Shown here one piece after another: positions 52,395 to 61,302 of a stretch of DNA of 64,000 bases. The translations under genes and the position numbers were made by a program. Position 1 is the stretch's first letter; every line of letters starts with the position of its first letter. The DNA is from Streptomyces pluripotens (lineage in GTDB: Bacteria; Actinomycetota; Actinomycetes; Streptomycetales; Streptomycetaceae), in assembly GCF_000802245.2 (NCBI RefSeq), contig NZ_CP021080.1:7006001-7070000 (forward strand), written 5' to 3'. The notes beneath the pieces were generated by a model, which was not told where the DNA came from, did not search any database, and was given only the letters and a program-made list of their open reading frames with translations.

Positions 52395-54524
52395 ATGAAG
52401 CGGACTTTTCGCACCACCGTGCTTACGGTGGGTGCGCTCATTGCCGCGTTCGGCCTCCAGGCCGGTCCGGCGCACGCCGACAGCACCACACCACGCATCG
52501 ACCTCAGAGTCCTGGTGGTGAGCGATGGTGGTCCGGCGACCGACGCCATAGCCGCGGAACTCGACACCGCGGGCACGCCGTACACCAAGGTTGACCTCAC
52601 GGCCCCCGGCCGGCCCACCATCGACGCCGCCTTCCTCGCGGACACCGTCGACGGCCGGCCCCGGGCCAGGTTTCAGGCCGTCGTCCTGCCCGACGACAAC
52701 CCGTTCGCGGCCGGGAGCAGCGAGATGGCCGCCCTCGACGACTACGAGCAGACGTACGCGATCCCGCAGGTCGACGCCTACACCTACGCCCGCCCTGAGG
52801 TCGGCCTGCAGTACGCGGCCTCCAGCGGCTACTCGGGCAGCCTCGACGGGGCGAAGGCCCAGGTGACGGCCGCCGGACTGGCCGGCCCCTTCGGCTATCT
52901 GGCCGGCCCGGTGCCGTTCGAAAACAACTCCAGCTCGGTGGACGAGAGTTACGGCTACCTCTCGGCGCCGGTCGCAGGAGCCGACTTCACCCCGTATGTG
53001 CAGGCACCCATCCCGGGTACGTCCGAGGAGGGCTCCCTGGTCGGCGAATACCGGCACGACGGGCGCCGCGAACTCGTCGTCACCTTCGTCTACAACCAAT
53101 ACCAGGAGCAGTTTCGACTGCTGGCCCGCGGCATCGTGGAGTGGATGACCGACGGTGTGCACCTCGGCGCTTCCCACAACTACTTCGCCGTGCACGTCGA
53201 CGACGTGCTCGCCGCCGACGACCGGTGGGACACCGAGCTCAACTGCACTCCCGGCGATGTCGACTGCACCAACGACGCGGGCACGCCGAGCCCGATCCGC
53301 ATGACGGCTGCGGACGTCGACTACGCCACCGCCTGGCAGAACAGCCACCGCTTCACCTTCGACCTGGTCTACAACGGCTCCGGCAGCGTGGACCAGCGTG
53401 AGGACAACAACGGCGTCGACCATCTCGCCGACAAACTCATCGCCGACCGCGACCAGTTCCGTTGGATCAACCACACCTTCACGCACGCCTTCCTCGGCTG
53501 CGAGCAGAACACCAGCGTGGTGCCGTGGACGTGCCAGACGAATGCCGACGGCAGCACCAAGTGGGTGGACGAGAACACGATCAACTACGAGATCGCTACC
53601 AACCGCGTCTGGGGCGAGAACGTCGGACTCCCCCTGGAAAGCAGCGAGTTGGTCACCGGTGAGCACTCTGGCCTACGGATCCTCCCGCAGCAGCCCGAGG
53701 ACAACCCCAACCTGGCGCCCGCCCTCGCCGCAGAAAACATCAAGTGGCTCGCCTCGGACAACTCGCGCGACCCCGAGCAGCGCCAGGTCGGCACCGCCAC
53801 CACGGTCGCCCGTTACCCGATGAACGTCTTCTACAACGCGGGCCGGACCGTCGAGGAAGTCGACGAGTACAACTGGCTCTACACCAGCCGTGCCCAGGGC
53901 GGCAGTGGCATCTGCGAGGACCACCCGGACACCACCACCTGTATGTCGACCCCGCTGGACACGAGTACCGGCTACACCGACTACATCGTGCCGCTGGAGA
54001 CCCGCATCGACCTCGGCCATGTGCTGTCCAACGACCCCAAACCGCACTTCATCCACCAGTCCAACCTCACCGAGGACCGCATCGCCTACCCGGTCCTCGA
54101 TGGCGTCCTCGACGGCTACGACGCCCTCTTCGCGGACAACACCCCGGTGGTGAACCTGCGGATGAAGGACATCGGTATCGAACTGCAGCGTCGCGCAGCC
54201 TGGAAGAACGCGCTGAACGCCGGGCAGATCACCGGGTACCGCATCGGCAACACGGTGACCGTCCAGGCGCCTGATGCGACCGCCGTCACCGCAACCCTGC
54301 CGACCGGCACCACCCTGGGGGGCGGCGCCTTCGGCGGCGCCTACGCAGGCGAGGTGTCCGGTTGGACCCCCTCCTCCGGTAGCCCGCTCGTCTTCACCCT
54401 GCCGGCGCCCACCTCCGTCCCCGCCTCCACCGCGGGCAGCACGACGAGGGCCACCCACCCGGCACCGCGCACCAAGGTCCCGACGGGCGTGACCAGGCAG
54501 GTCCCGTACTCCCCGGACAACTGA
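52395..54524 (+). CDS. Secreted Agd3-like (CE18) polysaccharide deacetylase
   Basis: A 709-residue exported protein with signal peptide RTTVLTVGALIAAFGLQAGP (cleavage near AHA-D). It has the layout of fungal Agd3, a CE18 deacetylase of galactosaminogalactan: an N-terminal region starting LRVLVVSDGGPATDAIAAEL and a beta-sandwich carbohydrate-binding part, then a catalytic barrel with NYFAVHVDDVLAADDRWD (metal-binding Asp), RWINHTFTHAFLGCEQN (His pair) and HFIHQSNLTEDRIAYPVLDG, and a C-terminal beta domain. Inferred reaction: removal of N-acetyl groups from a secreted GalNAc-type polymer. First gene of the cluster; a hairpin follows it. Confidence 0.82.
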   Translation: MKRTFRTTVLTVGALIAAFGLQAGPAHADSTTPRIDLRVLVVSDGGPATDAIAAELDTAGTPYTKVDLTAPGRPTIDAAFLADTVDGRPRARFQAVVLPDDNPFAAGSSEMAALDDYEQTYAIPQVDAYTYARPEVGLQYAASSGYSGSLDGAKAQVTAAGLAGPFGYLAGPVPFENNSSSVDESYGYLSAPVAGADFTPYVQAPIPGTSEEGSLVGEYRHDGRRELVVTFVYNQYQEQFRLLARGIVEWMTDGVHLGASHNYFAVHVDDVLAADDRWDTELNCTPGDVDCTNDAGTPSPIRMTAADVDYATAWQNSHRFTFDLVYNGSGSVDQREDNNGVDHLADKLIADRDQFRWINHTFTHAFLGCEQNTSVVPWTCQTNADGSTKWVDENTINYEIATNRVWGENVGLPLESSELVTGEHSGLRILPQQPEDNPNLAPALAAENIKWLASDNSRDPEQRQVGTATTVARYPMNVFYNAGRTVEEVDEYNWLYTSRAQGGSGICEDHPDTTTCMSTPLDTSTGYTDYIVPLETRIDLGHVLSNDPKPHFIHQSNLTEDRIAYPVLDGVLDGYDALFADNTPVVNLRMKDIGIELQRRAAWKNALNAGQITGYRIGNTVTVQAPDATAVTATLPTGTTLGGGAFGGAYAGEVSGWTPSSGSPLVFTLPAPTSVPASTAGSTTRATHPAPRTKVPTGVTRQVPYSPDN

Positions 54525-54545
54525 ACGGCGCACCGACCAGAGCTC

Positions 54546-54567
54546 CCGGCCGCCCATCGGCGGCCGG
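54546..54567. terminator. Hairpin between deacetylase and glycosyltransferase genes
   Basis: CCGGCCGCC-catc-GGCGGCCGG, a perfect 9-bp stem extended by a GCTC/GAGC pair with a bulge. It may end the deacetylase transcript or attenuate read-through into the rest of the cluster. Confidence 0.6.
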
Positions 54568-54610
54568 AGCCCGCACGACCACCCCACATCTCGGCCGTGG
54601 AGCACAATCG

Positions 54611-56119
54611 ATGCACGTTCACCCTGTGCGCCGCCCGGGCGCGGCGCACGTCACCCTGCTCACCGAAGGCACCTACCCGCACAGCCACGGAGGTGTCAGC
54701 GTCTGGTGCGACCAACTCGTCCAGGGCATGCCCGACCTCGACTTCGACGTCATCGCCGTCACCGGCACCGGGCGCGAACCCGTCGTATGGGAGCTGCCCT
54801 CCCATGTCCACGACGTGCTCTGCGTCCCCATGTGGGGCGCCCCGCCTGCCGGACGCCTCCCCCGGGGCCGCGCCCGCAACCGGCTCTCCGCCGCCTACGA
54901 ACGGTTCCTGACCTCGCTGCTCGACCCGCACGCCGAGGAGCACTTCGCACCCGCGCTCTACACCATGGCCCGGGCGGCCGTGGAGGGCACGCTGAGCGCG
55001 TTCCTGCGCGGTGACCGTGCCATCGCCATCCTGGCGGCGGTGTGGAACCGTCCCGGTCTCGCGGTCCGCGAGGCCCGGCCCACCCTGCACGACGCGGTCA
55101 CCGCCACCGCCCTGCTCGAACACGCCCTACGCCCGTTGGCCGCACCGCCACCCCGGTACGGCGTGGCACACGCCGTCAGCGGCGGCGTCGCCGTGCTGCC
55201 CGGCCTCGCAGGTGTGGAACGCTACGAGGTCCCGCTGCTGCTCACGGAGCACGGTGTCTACCTGCGCGAGCGCTACCTCGGTTACCGCACCGCCCCCTAC
55301 CGCTGGCCGGTCAAGGCCCTTGTGCTCGGCTTCTTCCGGCTGCTTGCCGAGGAGAGCTACCGCCGGGCCGCCCTGATCACCCCGGGCAACCGCTACAACC
55401 GACTCTGGGAGGAACAGGGCGGTGCCGATCCGCGGGCCATCCGCACCGTCTACAACGGGGTGGACCCCGCCGCCTTCCCGCCCGCCGGCCCCGAACCGGA
55501 CGAGCCCACGCTCAGCTGGGCGGGGCGGGTCGACCCCATCAAGGACTTGGAAACGCTGATCCGCGCCTTCTGCCTGGTTCGGGCCGAGTTGCCCGCCGCC
55601 CGGCTGCGGTTGTTCGGCGGTACACCCCGAGGGGGTGAGGTCTACCGGGAGCGCTGCGAGGCACTGGCCGCCGAGCTGGGGCACGCGGACGCCGTCACCT
55701 TCGAGGGACGCGTCGACGACATCAAGGACGCCTACGCGGCCGGGAACGTGGTGATGCTCTCCAGCATCAGCGAGGGCTTCCCGTTCACCCTCATCGAGGC
55801 CATGTCCTGCGGTCGGGCGACCGTCTCCACCGATGTGGGCGGCGTGCGCGAGGCCGTCGGCGACGCCGGTCTCGTGGTGCCGCCCCGCGACCCGGCCCGG
55901 ATGGCCGCTGCGGCCCTGGAACTGCTCGGCGACGTCGAGCGGCGCAGGGCCATGGGGGAGGCGGCCCGGCTGCGTGTGATCGACCGGTTCACGCTGTGTC
56001 AGACCATCGAAACCTTCCGCTCCGTGTACCTGGAACTGGCCATGCCCGCTTGGGCGTTGCCCGCAACCGTCGAGCCGGGTCAGGACCTCAGGATCGTCGC
56101 GGGGAGTCTGGCCGGATGA
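54611..56119 (+). CDS. PelF-type GT4 glycosyltransferase
   Basis: A 502-residue cytosolic family-4 glycosyltransferase. The opening HVTLLTEGTYPHSHGGVSVW, the LLLTEHGVYLRERYLGYRTA and ALITPGNRYNRLWEEQGGAD segments are characteristic of PelF, the Pel polysaccharide glycosyltransferase; the C-terminal Rossmann fold has LSWAGRVDPIKDLETLIRAF, VTFEGRVDDIKDAYAAGNVV and SSISEGFPFTLIEAMSCGRA (donor-binding E-x7-E region). PelF polymerises GalNAc/GlcNAc-containing chains. Its stop overlaps the ATG of the next gene, so the two are coupled. Confidence 0.9.
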   Translation: MHVHPVRRPGAAHVTLLTEGTYPHSHGGVSVWCDQLVQGMPDLDFDVIAVTGTGREPVVWELPSHVHDVLCVPMWGAPPAGRLPRGRARNRLSAAYERFLTSLLDPHAEEHFAPALYTMARAAVEGTLSAFLRGDRAIAILAAVWNRPGLAVREARPTLHDAVTATALLEHALRPLAAPPPRYGVAHAVSGGVAVLPGLAGVERYEVPLLLTEHGVYLRERYLGYRTAPYRWPVKALVLGFFRLLAEESYRRAALITPGNRYNRLWEEQGGADPRAIRTVYNGVDPAAFPPAGPEPDEPTLSWAGRVDPIKDLETLIRAFCLVRAELPAARLRLFGGTPRGGEVYRERCEALAAELGHADAVTFEGRVDDIKDAYAAGNVVMLSSISEGFPFTLIEAMSCGRATVSTDVGGVREAVGDAGLVVPPRDPARMAAAALELLGDVERRRAMGEAARLRVIDRFTLCQTIETFRSVYLELAMPAWALPATVEPGQDLRIVAGSLAG

Positions 56120-57507
56120 GTGGACCCATGGCGCTGGAACCGGGCGGCACCGAACACGACACGCTCACCCTGCGGCTCGCCGGAACACCCGCTCGCGATG
56201 ATGACACGACGACCCTGCGGCTGCCCGGACGCGGTGACAACGAGGCCCAGGTGAGCGCGCTCGCGGCCGAACTCGCCGACCGCGTCGGCCCGGCCGTCCA
56301 CCCGTACGAGGTGGCCGCCCTGCTGGAGGCCGAGGGCATGACCGCAGAGCAGATACGGGAACGGTACGGCCATCCGAACCTCTTCTCCCTGGCCACCGCG
56401 CTCTACGAGCAGGTGCCCCGGACCTTCCCGGAGCCCGTGGGTGGAGCCGACCCCTGGCGCCCGGACCACGTCCGCTGCCTGCTGCGCGGGGTGCTGTTCG
56501 CGCTTCCGGGGCTGGCGTACCTGCTCACCGCACCCCTGTGGCACCCAGGGCGGCACGCCGACGCGCTGATCCTGGCCGGGCTCGTCTCCTGGTCATGGGG
56601 CCAGGCGCTTGGTCACCGCGCCCACCTGCAGCTGGCGACCGGGCACCGGGAGGCCGCCCGTACTCTCCTCACCGGTGCGCCCCTGGGTGCGGCACTCGCC
56701 ACCGCCACCGCCGTCCCGCTGGCCGGCGGTGTCCTGGTCAGTCTGACGGCCGCAGCGCAGTCGGTGTACCTGGCGGCGGCGGGCGCCCTGCTCGTACTGG
56801 GCCGAGAACGGCTGCTGCTCGCCGCGCTCACCCCGCTGATCGCGGGCGCCGCCGTCCTGCCCTGGTGGGAGCCCGGCACCCTGCTGAGGGCCGGACCGCC
56901 GCTGCTTGCCTTGCTGGCTGTACTCATCGTGACCGGCCTCGCCCTGCGGGCCCGTCTCGCTGCACCGGCCGCACCCGACGGAAGCCGGCCCCCGCTGCTG
57001 CGGTCCCTGCCGTACGGGCTGTTCGGACTGGCCGCGGGCGTTCTGGTGCTACTGGAAGGGCGGCGGGAGCCCCATGCGGTGATCGTGCTGACGGTCAGTA
57101 TGGGACCTGCCGAATGGCTCCTGTACCGATATCGGGGCCTGTCCGTGGCCGCCCTGCGCGCAAGCGCCACCCCCGCTGGGTTCCTCCTGCGCTCGGCGGC
57201 CGTGCTAGGTCTGTGCCTGCTGGCCTACCTACTGACCCTGCTGCCCGCCGCATACGTCACCGGCGCCGCGCCGGCCGCGCTGCTCCTGCTCGCGGCCACC
57301 CTGTGGACGGCGCTGCTCCTCCAGGCCTTCGGAACCGCCTGGCCACCTGTCGTGATCTGTCTGGCCGCCGCGGGCGTGGCCGCCGCGGTCACGCTGCTCC
57401 ACCTGCCACCGGGCTCCGTCGTGCTGCCACTGTGCTGCGGCACTGCCGCCCTGTGCCTCGTGGCGTGCGTGCTGCGGTTTCTCGGCCGCCCCGCCCGGCA
57501 CGCCTGA
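56116..57507 (+). CDS. Polytopic membrane protein of the polysaccharide cluster
   Basis: A 463-residue protein: about 110 cytosolic residues (a short duplicated LTLRLAG/TTLRLPG motif, then AADLAD-like region VHPYEVAALLEAEGMTAEQI and HPNLFSLATALYEQVPRTFP) followed by roughly eleven to twelve hydrophobic helices (LLRGVLFALPGLAYLLTAPL to LCLVACVLRFLGRP). Position after pelF corresponds to pelG, the Wzx-like membrane partner, and the helix count fits a flippase or transporter, but I see no MATE/Wzx signature. Start ATG overlaps the pelF-type stop (ATGA). Role in moving or assembling the polymer is inferred. Confidence 0.8.
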   Translation: MSGPMALEPGGTEHDTLTLRLAGTPARDDDTTTLRLPGRGDNEAQVSALAAELADRVGPAVHPYEVAALLEAEGMTAEQIRERYGHPNLFSLATALYEQVPRTFPEPVGGADPWRPDHVRCLLRGVLFALPGLAYLLTAPLWHPGRHADALILAGLVSWSWGQALGHRAHLQLATGHREAARTLLTGAPLGAALATATAVPLAGGVLVSLTAAAQSVYLAAAGALLVLGRERLLLAALTPLIAGAAVLPWWEPGTLLRAGPPLLALLAVLIVTGLALRARLAAPAAPDGSRPPLLRSLPYGLFGLAAGVLVLLEGRREPHAVIVLTVSMGPAEWLLYRYRGLSVAALRASATPAGFLLRSAAVLGLCLLAYLLTLLPAAYVTGAAPAALLLLAATLWTALLLQAFGTAWPPVVICLAAAGVAAAVTLLHLPPGSVVLPLCCGTAALCLVACVLRFLGRPARHA

Positions 57508-57550
57508 TGCCGTTTCTGCTCTCATCCAACACACTGGAAGGAACTGTCTG

Positions 57551-58552
57551 TTGACCTCCGAACCGCTTGCCGCAGTCACCGGAGCCGAGGGTTTCATCGG
57601 ATCCCACCTCACCGAGGCCCTGGTCGCCTCCGGACACCGGGTCAAAGCCATGGCCCAGTACAACTCCTTCTCCTCCTACGGCTGGCTGGAGACCCTCTCC
57701 CCGGACGTCCTCGACCACGTGGAGATCGTCCTGGGAGACGTCCGCGATCCAGGATCCGTCCGTGGCCTGCTCGAAGGTGCCGACGTCGCCTACCATCTGG
57801 CCGCGCTGATCGCGATCCCGTACTCCTACCAAGCTCCGCACAGCTACGTGGAGACCAACGTCACCGGCACCCTCAATGTGCTGGAGGCGGTGCGCGCCCT
57901 CGGCACGCCGCGGCTCGTACACACCTCGACCAGCGAGACCTACGGCACCGCGCAGACCGTGCCCATCACCGAGGACCATCCCATCAACACCCAGTCCCCA
58001 TACGCTGCTTCGAAGGCCGGTGGGGACCGGCTGGCGGACAGCTACCACGCGAGTTTCGGTACGCCTGTCGCCACCATCAGGCCGTTCAACACCTTCGGGC
58101 CGCGCCAGTCGATGCGCGCCGTCATTCCCACCGTCATCGGGCAGGTCGCGGCGGGCGAGCGCACCATCACCCTCGGCGACCTCCGTCCCACCCGCGACTT
58201 CACCTTCGTCAAGGACACCGCGCAGGCGTTCCTCGCGGTCGGCACCGCTCCCGCCAGTCACGTCGTCGGCCACACCTTCAACGCCGGTACCGGCGGCGAG
58301 ATCTCGGTAGGGGACCTCGTCGCGCTGATCGGCAAGGTCATGGACTCGGCCCTGGACGTACGTGAGGACGCCGAGCGCATCCGGCCGGCCAACTCCGAGG
58401 TGATGCGGCTCGTAGCCGACGCCGGCCGGCTGGCCGAGGCCACCGGCTGGCAACCCGCACACACCCTGGAGCAGGGCCTCGCGCACACCGTGGAGTTCTT
58501 CCGCGATCCGGCCAACCTGGCCCGTTACAAGACCGGCATCTACAACATCTGA
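57551..58552 (+). CDS. NAD-dependent nucleotide-sugar 4,6-dehydratase/epimerase (LegB-like SDR)
   Basis: A 333-residue extended SDR. Cofactor motif GAEGFIGSHL, substrate-region HLAALIAIPYSYQAPHSYVE, catalytic Ser/Thr in VHTSTSETYGTA and the YxxxK in SPYAASKAGGD. The IPYSY and YNSF(S)SYGWL segments resemble LegB-type UDP-GlcNAc 4,6-dehydratases rather than GalE epimerases, so it may make a keto-deoxy or epimerised amino-sugar nucleotide. It starts with TTG at 57551 behind GGAAGGA, an unusual start. It provides a donor sugar for the cluster, by inference. Confidence 0.88.
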   Translation: MTSEPLAAVTGAEGFIGSHLTEALVASGHRVKAMAQYNSFSSYGWLETLSPDVLDHVEIVLGDVRDPGSVRGLLEGADVAYHLAALIAIPYSYQAPHSYVETNVTGTLNVLEAVRALGTPRLVHTSTSETYGTAQTVPITEDHPINTQSPYAASKAGGDRLADSYHASFGTPVATIRPFNTFGPRQSMRAVIPTVIGQVAAGERTITLGDLRPTRDFTFVKDTAQAFLAVGTAPASHVVGHTFNAGTGGEISVGDLVALIGKVMDSALDVREDAERIRPANSEVMRLVADAGRLAEATGWQPAHTLEQGLAHTVEFFRDPANLARYKTGIYNI

Positions 58553-58591
58553 CCCTCGGGCACGTCCCCCACTGAACGAAGGAGGAGCCTC

Positions 58592-59305
58592 ATGCACGCA
58601 GTGATTCTGGCGGGAGGCAAGGGCGTCCGGCTGCGGCCCTACACCACCGCACTGCCCAAGCCGCTGGTCCCCATCGGTGATCAGCACGCCATCCTGGAGA
58701 TCGTGCTGCGCCAGCTGTCGGCGGCCGGCTTCACCGGCTGCACCATTGCGATCGGCCACCTCGGCGGGATCATCCGCGCCTACGTCGGCGACGGCTCGCA
58801 ATGGGGCATGAACGTCGACTACGCCACCGAGGAGAGCCCGCTCGGCACCATGGGGCCACTGCTCAACCTGCGCGACCGGCTACCGGAGTCGTTCCTCGTC
58901 ATGAACGGCGACGTCCTCACCGACCTCGACTACGCCGACGTCCTGTGCCGGCACCAGGACTCGGGGGCGCCGCTGACCATCGCCACGTACGCCCGCAAGG
59001 TGCACATCGACTTCGGAGTTCTCACCACCGACGCCAGCAAGGTCGTCGCGTTCACCGAGAAGCCGAGTATGGACTACCGGGTCTCCATGGGGGTCTACGG
59101 CCTCAGCCGCGAGGCCCTGGACGCCTACACACCGGGGCTGCCGCTGGGCTTCGACGAACTCGTCCTCGACCTGCTGCGTTCCCACACCCCGCCGCACGCC
59201 TACGAATTCGAGGGCTACTGGCTGGACATCGGTCGACCCGACGACTACGACCGGGCCAACGCCGAGTTCACCACCCGCAAGTCCCTGCTGCTCAAGGGAG
59301 CCTGA
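58592..59305 (+). CDS. Sugar-1-phosphate nucleotidyltransferase
   Basis: A 237-residue nucleotidyltransferase that activates a sugar phosphate as a nucleotide sugar. The signature AVILAGGKGVRLRPYTTALP with KPLVPIGDQHAILEIVLRQL binds nucleotide and metal; NGDVLTDLDYADVL holds the catalytic Asp; YWLDIGRPDDYDRANAEF ends the domain. It lacks the left-handed beta-helix acetyltransferase domain of GlmU. Closest in style to GDP-mannose/HddC-like enzymes; base and sugar unknown. A GAAGGAGGAG ribosome site precedes the ATG. Confidence 0.92.
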   Translation: MHAVILAGGKGVRLRPYTTALPKPLVPIGDQHAILEIVLRQLSAAGFTGCTIAIGHLGGIIRAYVGDGSQWGMNVDYATEESPLGTMGPLLNLRDRLPESFLVMNGDVLTDLDYADVLCRHQDSGAPLTIATYARKVHIDFGVLTTDASKVVAFTEKPSMDYRVSMGVYGLSREALDAYTPGLPLGFDELVLDLLRSHTPPHAYEFEGYWLDIGRPDDYDRANAEFTTRKSLLLKGA

Positions 59306-59312
59306 GTACCGC

Positions 59313-60218
59313 ATGCGCATTCTTGTCCTGGGCGGCACCGGATACCTGGGCCGCCATGTGACCGAGGATCTGCGCGCCCTGCCGGGCGCGCAGATCCTCG
59401 CCGCCGGCCGCTCCCTCGCCGCGGGGTTCCGCGTCGACCTGGCCACTGACCGGCCGGAGGCACTCACGAAGACCCTCACGGCGGCTGCGCCCGACGTCGT
59501 GGTCAACTGCGCGGGTGCCACCGGTGGCAACCCCGTGACCCTGGCCGAGGTCAACGCCAGAGGCCCCGCCGTGCTGTGCGCCGCGCTGCGCGAGGCAGCG
59601 CCCACCGCACGCCTGGTGCACCTCGGCTCTGCTGCCGAGTACGGGCCCGGCACCCCGGACGTACCGGTCGCCGAGGCGGCACCGGCCTGTCCGGTCACGC
59701 CCTACGGCGCGACCAAGCTCGCGGGCACGGTCGCGGTGACCTCCGCCGCCCTGGACGCCGTGGTGCTCCGGGTCGGCAACCCGGTCGGTCCCGGCGCCCC
59801 CGCCGCGAACCTGCCCGGCCGGATGGCCTCCCTGCTCCGTTCGGCCGGTCCGGAGCCCGACGCGGTGCTGCAACTGGGGGACCTGTCCGCGTACCGTGAC
59901 TTCGTCGACGTACGCGACCTCGCCCGCGCGGTCGCCCTCACGGTGACGGCCCCGGGACACCTGCCGTCCGTACTCAACATCAGTGGCGGAACGGCCGTCG
60001 CCGTACGGGAGCTGGTGCACGGCCTGGCCCGCCGAGCCGGATTCCGGGGGAGGCTTCAGGAGTCCACGGGCGGCTCGGCCCGCTCTGCCCGGGTGTCGTG
60101 GCAGTGCTCCGACATCACTGCCGCCGAGCGCGCCCTGGGCTGGCGGCCCGAGCACGACCTGGACGACGCTCTCGACGCGCTGTGGGCGGTCACGGCACGG
60201 AGCGGGCGCCTGCCGTGA
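59313..60218 (+). CDS. NAD-dependent epimerase/reductase (SDR)
   Basis: A 301-residue extended SDR: cofactor motif LVLGGTGYLGRHV, VVNCAGATGGNPVTLAEVNA, the LVHLGSAAEYGPGTPDV segment with catalytic Ser and the YxxxK in TPYGATKLAGTV. The short length and segment order resemble 4-ketoreductases and epimerases acting after the dehydratase encoded two genes upstream. Only seven bases separate it from the nucleotidyltransferase stop, and it overlaps the next gene by GTGA. Confidence 0.9.
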   Translation: MRILVLGGTGYLGRHVTEDLRALPGAQILAAGRSLAAGFRVDLATDRPEALTKTLTAAAPDVVVNCAGATGGNPVTLAEVNARGPAVLCAALREAAPTARLVHLGSAAEYGPGTPDVPVAEAAPACPVTPYGATKLAGTVAVTSAALDAVVLRVGNPVGPGAPAANLPGRMASLLRSAGPEPDAVLQLGDLSAYRDFVDVRDLARAVALTVTAPGHLPSVLNISGGTAVAVRELVHGLARRAGFRGRLQESTGGSARSARVSWQCSDITAAERALGWRPEHDLDDALDALWAVTARSGRLP

Positions 60219-60877
60219 GCTTGCTGGTACCGCTGTACGTGCACCCGGCCGAGGATCCCGGAGCCTGGCACCGGCTGATCACGGCGGCGGCCCGCACCTA
60301 CGCGGTCGTCCTCAACCCGGCGAACGGCCCCGGCGTCGCTCCTGACCCCGCGTTCGCGGCGGCCGCCCGGGCGCTGCGCGCCGCCGGTGCCCGCCTACTC
60401 GGCTACGCCGACACCGACTACGGCGTCCGGGACCGGGCCGAGGTCGCTGAGGACGTGCGCCGCCATCAGGCCTGGTACGCGGTTGACGGCTGCTTCCTCG
60501 ACCGGGTCTGCGCCACCCCGGAAGGCTTGTCCGCCTGCCGCCGCCTGGTCCGGGACCTGCGGCGGCTCGGGGCGGGCTCGGTCGTCCTCAACCCCGGAGT
60601 CCACCCGGCGCCGGGTTACGCCCGCCTGGCTGACCTCACGGTCACCTTCGAGGGGCACTGGTCCACGTACGTCTCGGCGTTCACCCGGCCGGCCTGGACC
60701 GACCGCCTTCCGCCGGAGCGGTTCTGCCATCTGGTGTACGGCGTCCCCGAGGCCCTCGTCCCGCTCGCCGTGCGCACCACGCGCGAGCGGGGCGCGGCGG
60801 TGTGCGGTCCGGTCACGGGTGAGATGCCGAACCCCTGGGCGAAGCTGACCCCGGCACTGGCCGTGACGGGGGGATGA
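60215..60877 (+). CDS. Spherulin-4 / Sph3-like glycoside hydrolase (GH135)
   Basis: A 220-residue TIM-barrel hydrolase of the spherulation-specific family 4: LLVPLYVHPAEDPGAWHRLI, AVVLNPANGPGVAPDPAFAA, RLLGYADTDYGVRD, WYAVDGCFLDRVCATPEG and VVLNPGVHPAPGYARLADL. Fungal Sph3 (GH135) cleaves GalNAc-containing galactosaminogalactan and is needed for its production. Acidic residues in GYADTDYG and VDGCFLDRV are the expected catalytic ones. No signal peptide or membrane helix is visible, so unlike its fungal relative it should stay in the cytosol unless exported otherwise. GTG start overlaps the SDR stop. Confidence 0.87.
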   Translation: MSLLVPLYVHPAEDPGAWHRLITAAARTYAVVLNPANGPGVAPDPAFAAAARALRAAGARLLGYADTDYGVRDRAEVAEDVRRHQAWYAVDGCFLDRVCATPEGLSACRRLVRDLRRLGAGSVVLNPGVHPAPGYARLADLTVTFEGHWSTYVSAFTRPAWTDRLPPERFCHLVYGVPEALVPLAVRTTRERGAAVCGPVTGEMPNPWAKLTPALAVTGG

Positions 60878-61302
60878 CCGGGGTCAGCTGGGCCGCACGG
60901 GGTGGGCACCGTCGGCACGGCCGACGGTGCCCCGACTGTCGCGGTCAGTGAAGGAAGAGCGACGGCGTCGATCTGGGCCGTCCGGCGTCCGGCCGAACGC
61001 GTGGCCGCGGCGCGCCGGCCGATCGGCCCGTGTGCTGGCCGCCGGGCCGCGCAGCCGCGCCACGGTGGCGGCATGGCCCGGACCGTCCCGGCGAGCGCAG
61101 CAACCCGCTTCCGCCCCACTTCTGGCATGGACCAGTCAAATCTGTCACCCTTTCGGCAGTCGCGTCCCCGAACCCGCGAGGACACGACACGCTCCCCAGC
61201 ACGCCGATCGCGCAAGCCCCGTCCACGGCCCCTCCGGCGCACCGAGCCGGCCAGGTGGCCATCGAGCAGGCCGGAATCCCGGCCGCCGCAAAGGAGTAGC
61301 GT
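60878..61302. other. Intergenic region upstream of the M1 peptidase gene
   Basis: Apart from the terminator at 60904-60932 I see no gene. The stretch around 61128-61160 is less GC-rich and may hold the M1 gene promoter; AAAGGAG at 61290-61296 is its ribosome site. Confidence 0.45.
60904..60932. terminator. Hairpin terminator of the polysaccharide cluster
   Basis: GGGCACCGTCGGC-acg-GCCGACGGTGCCC, a perfect 13-bp stem 27 bases after the Sph3-like stop. Confidence 0.9.
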
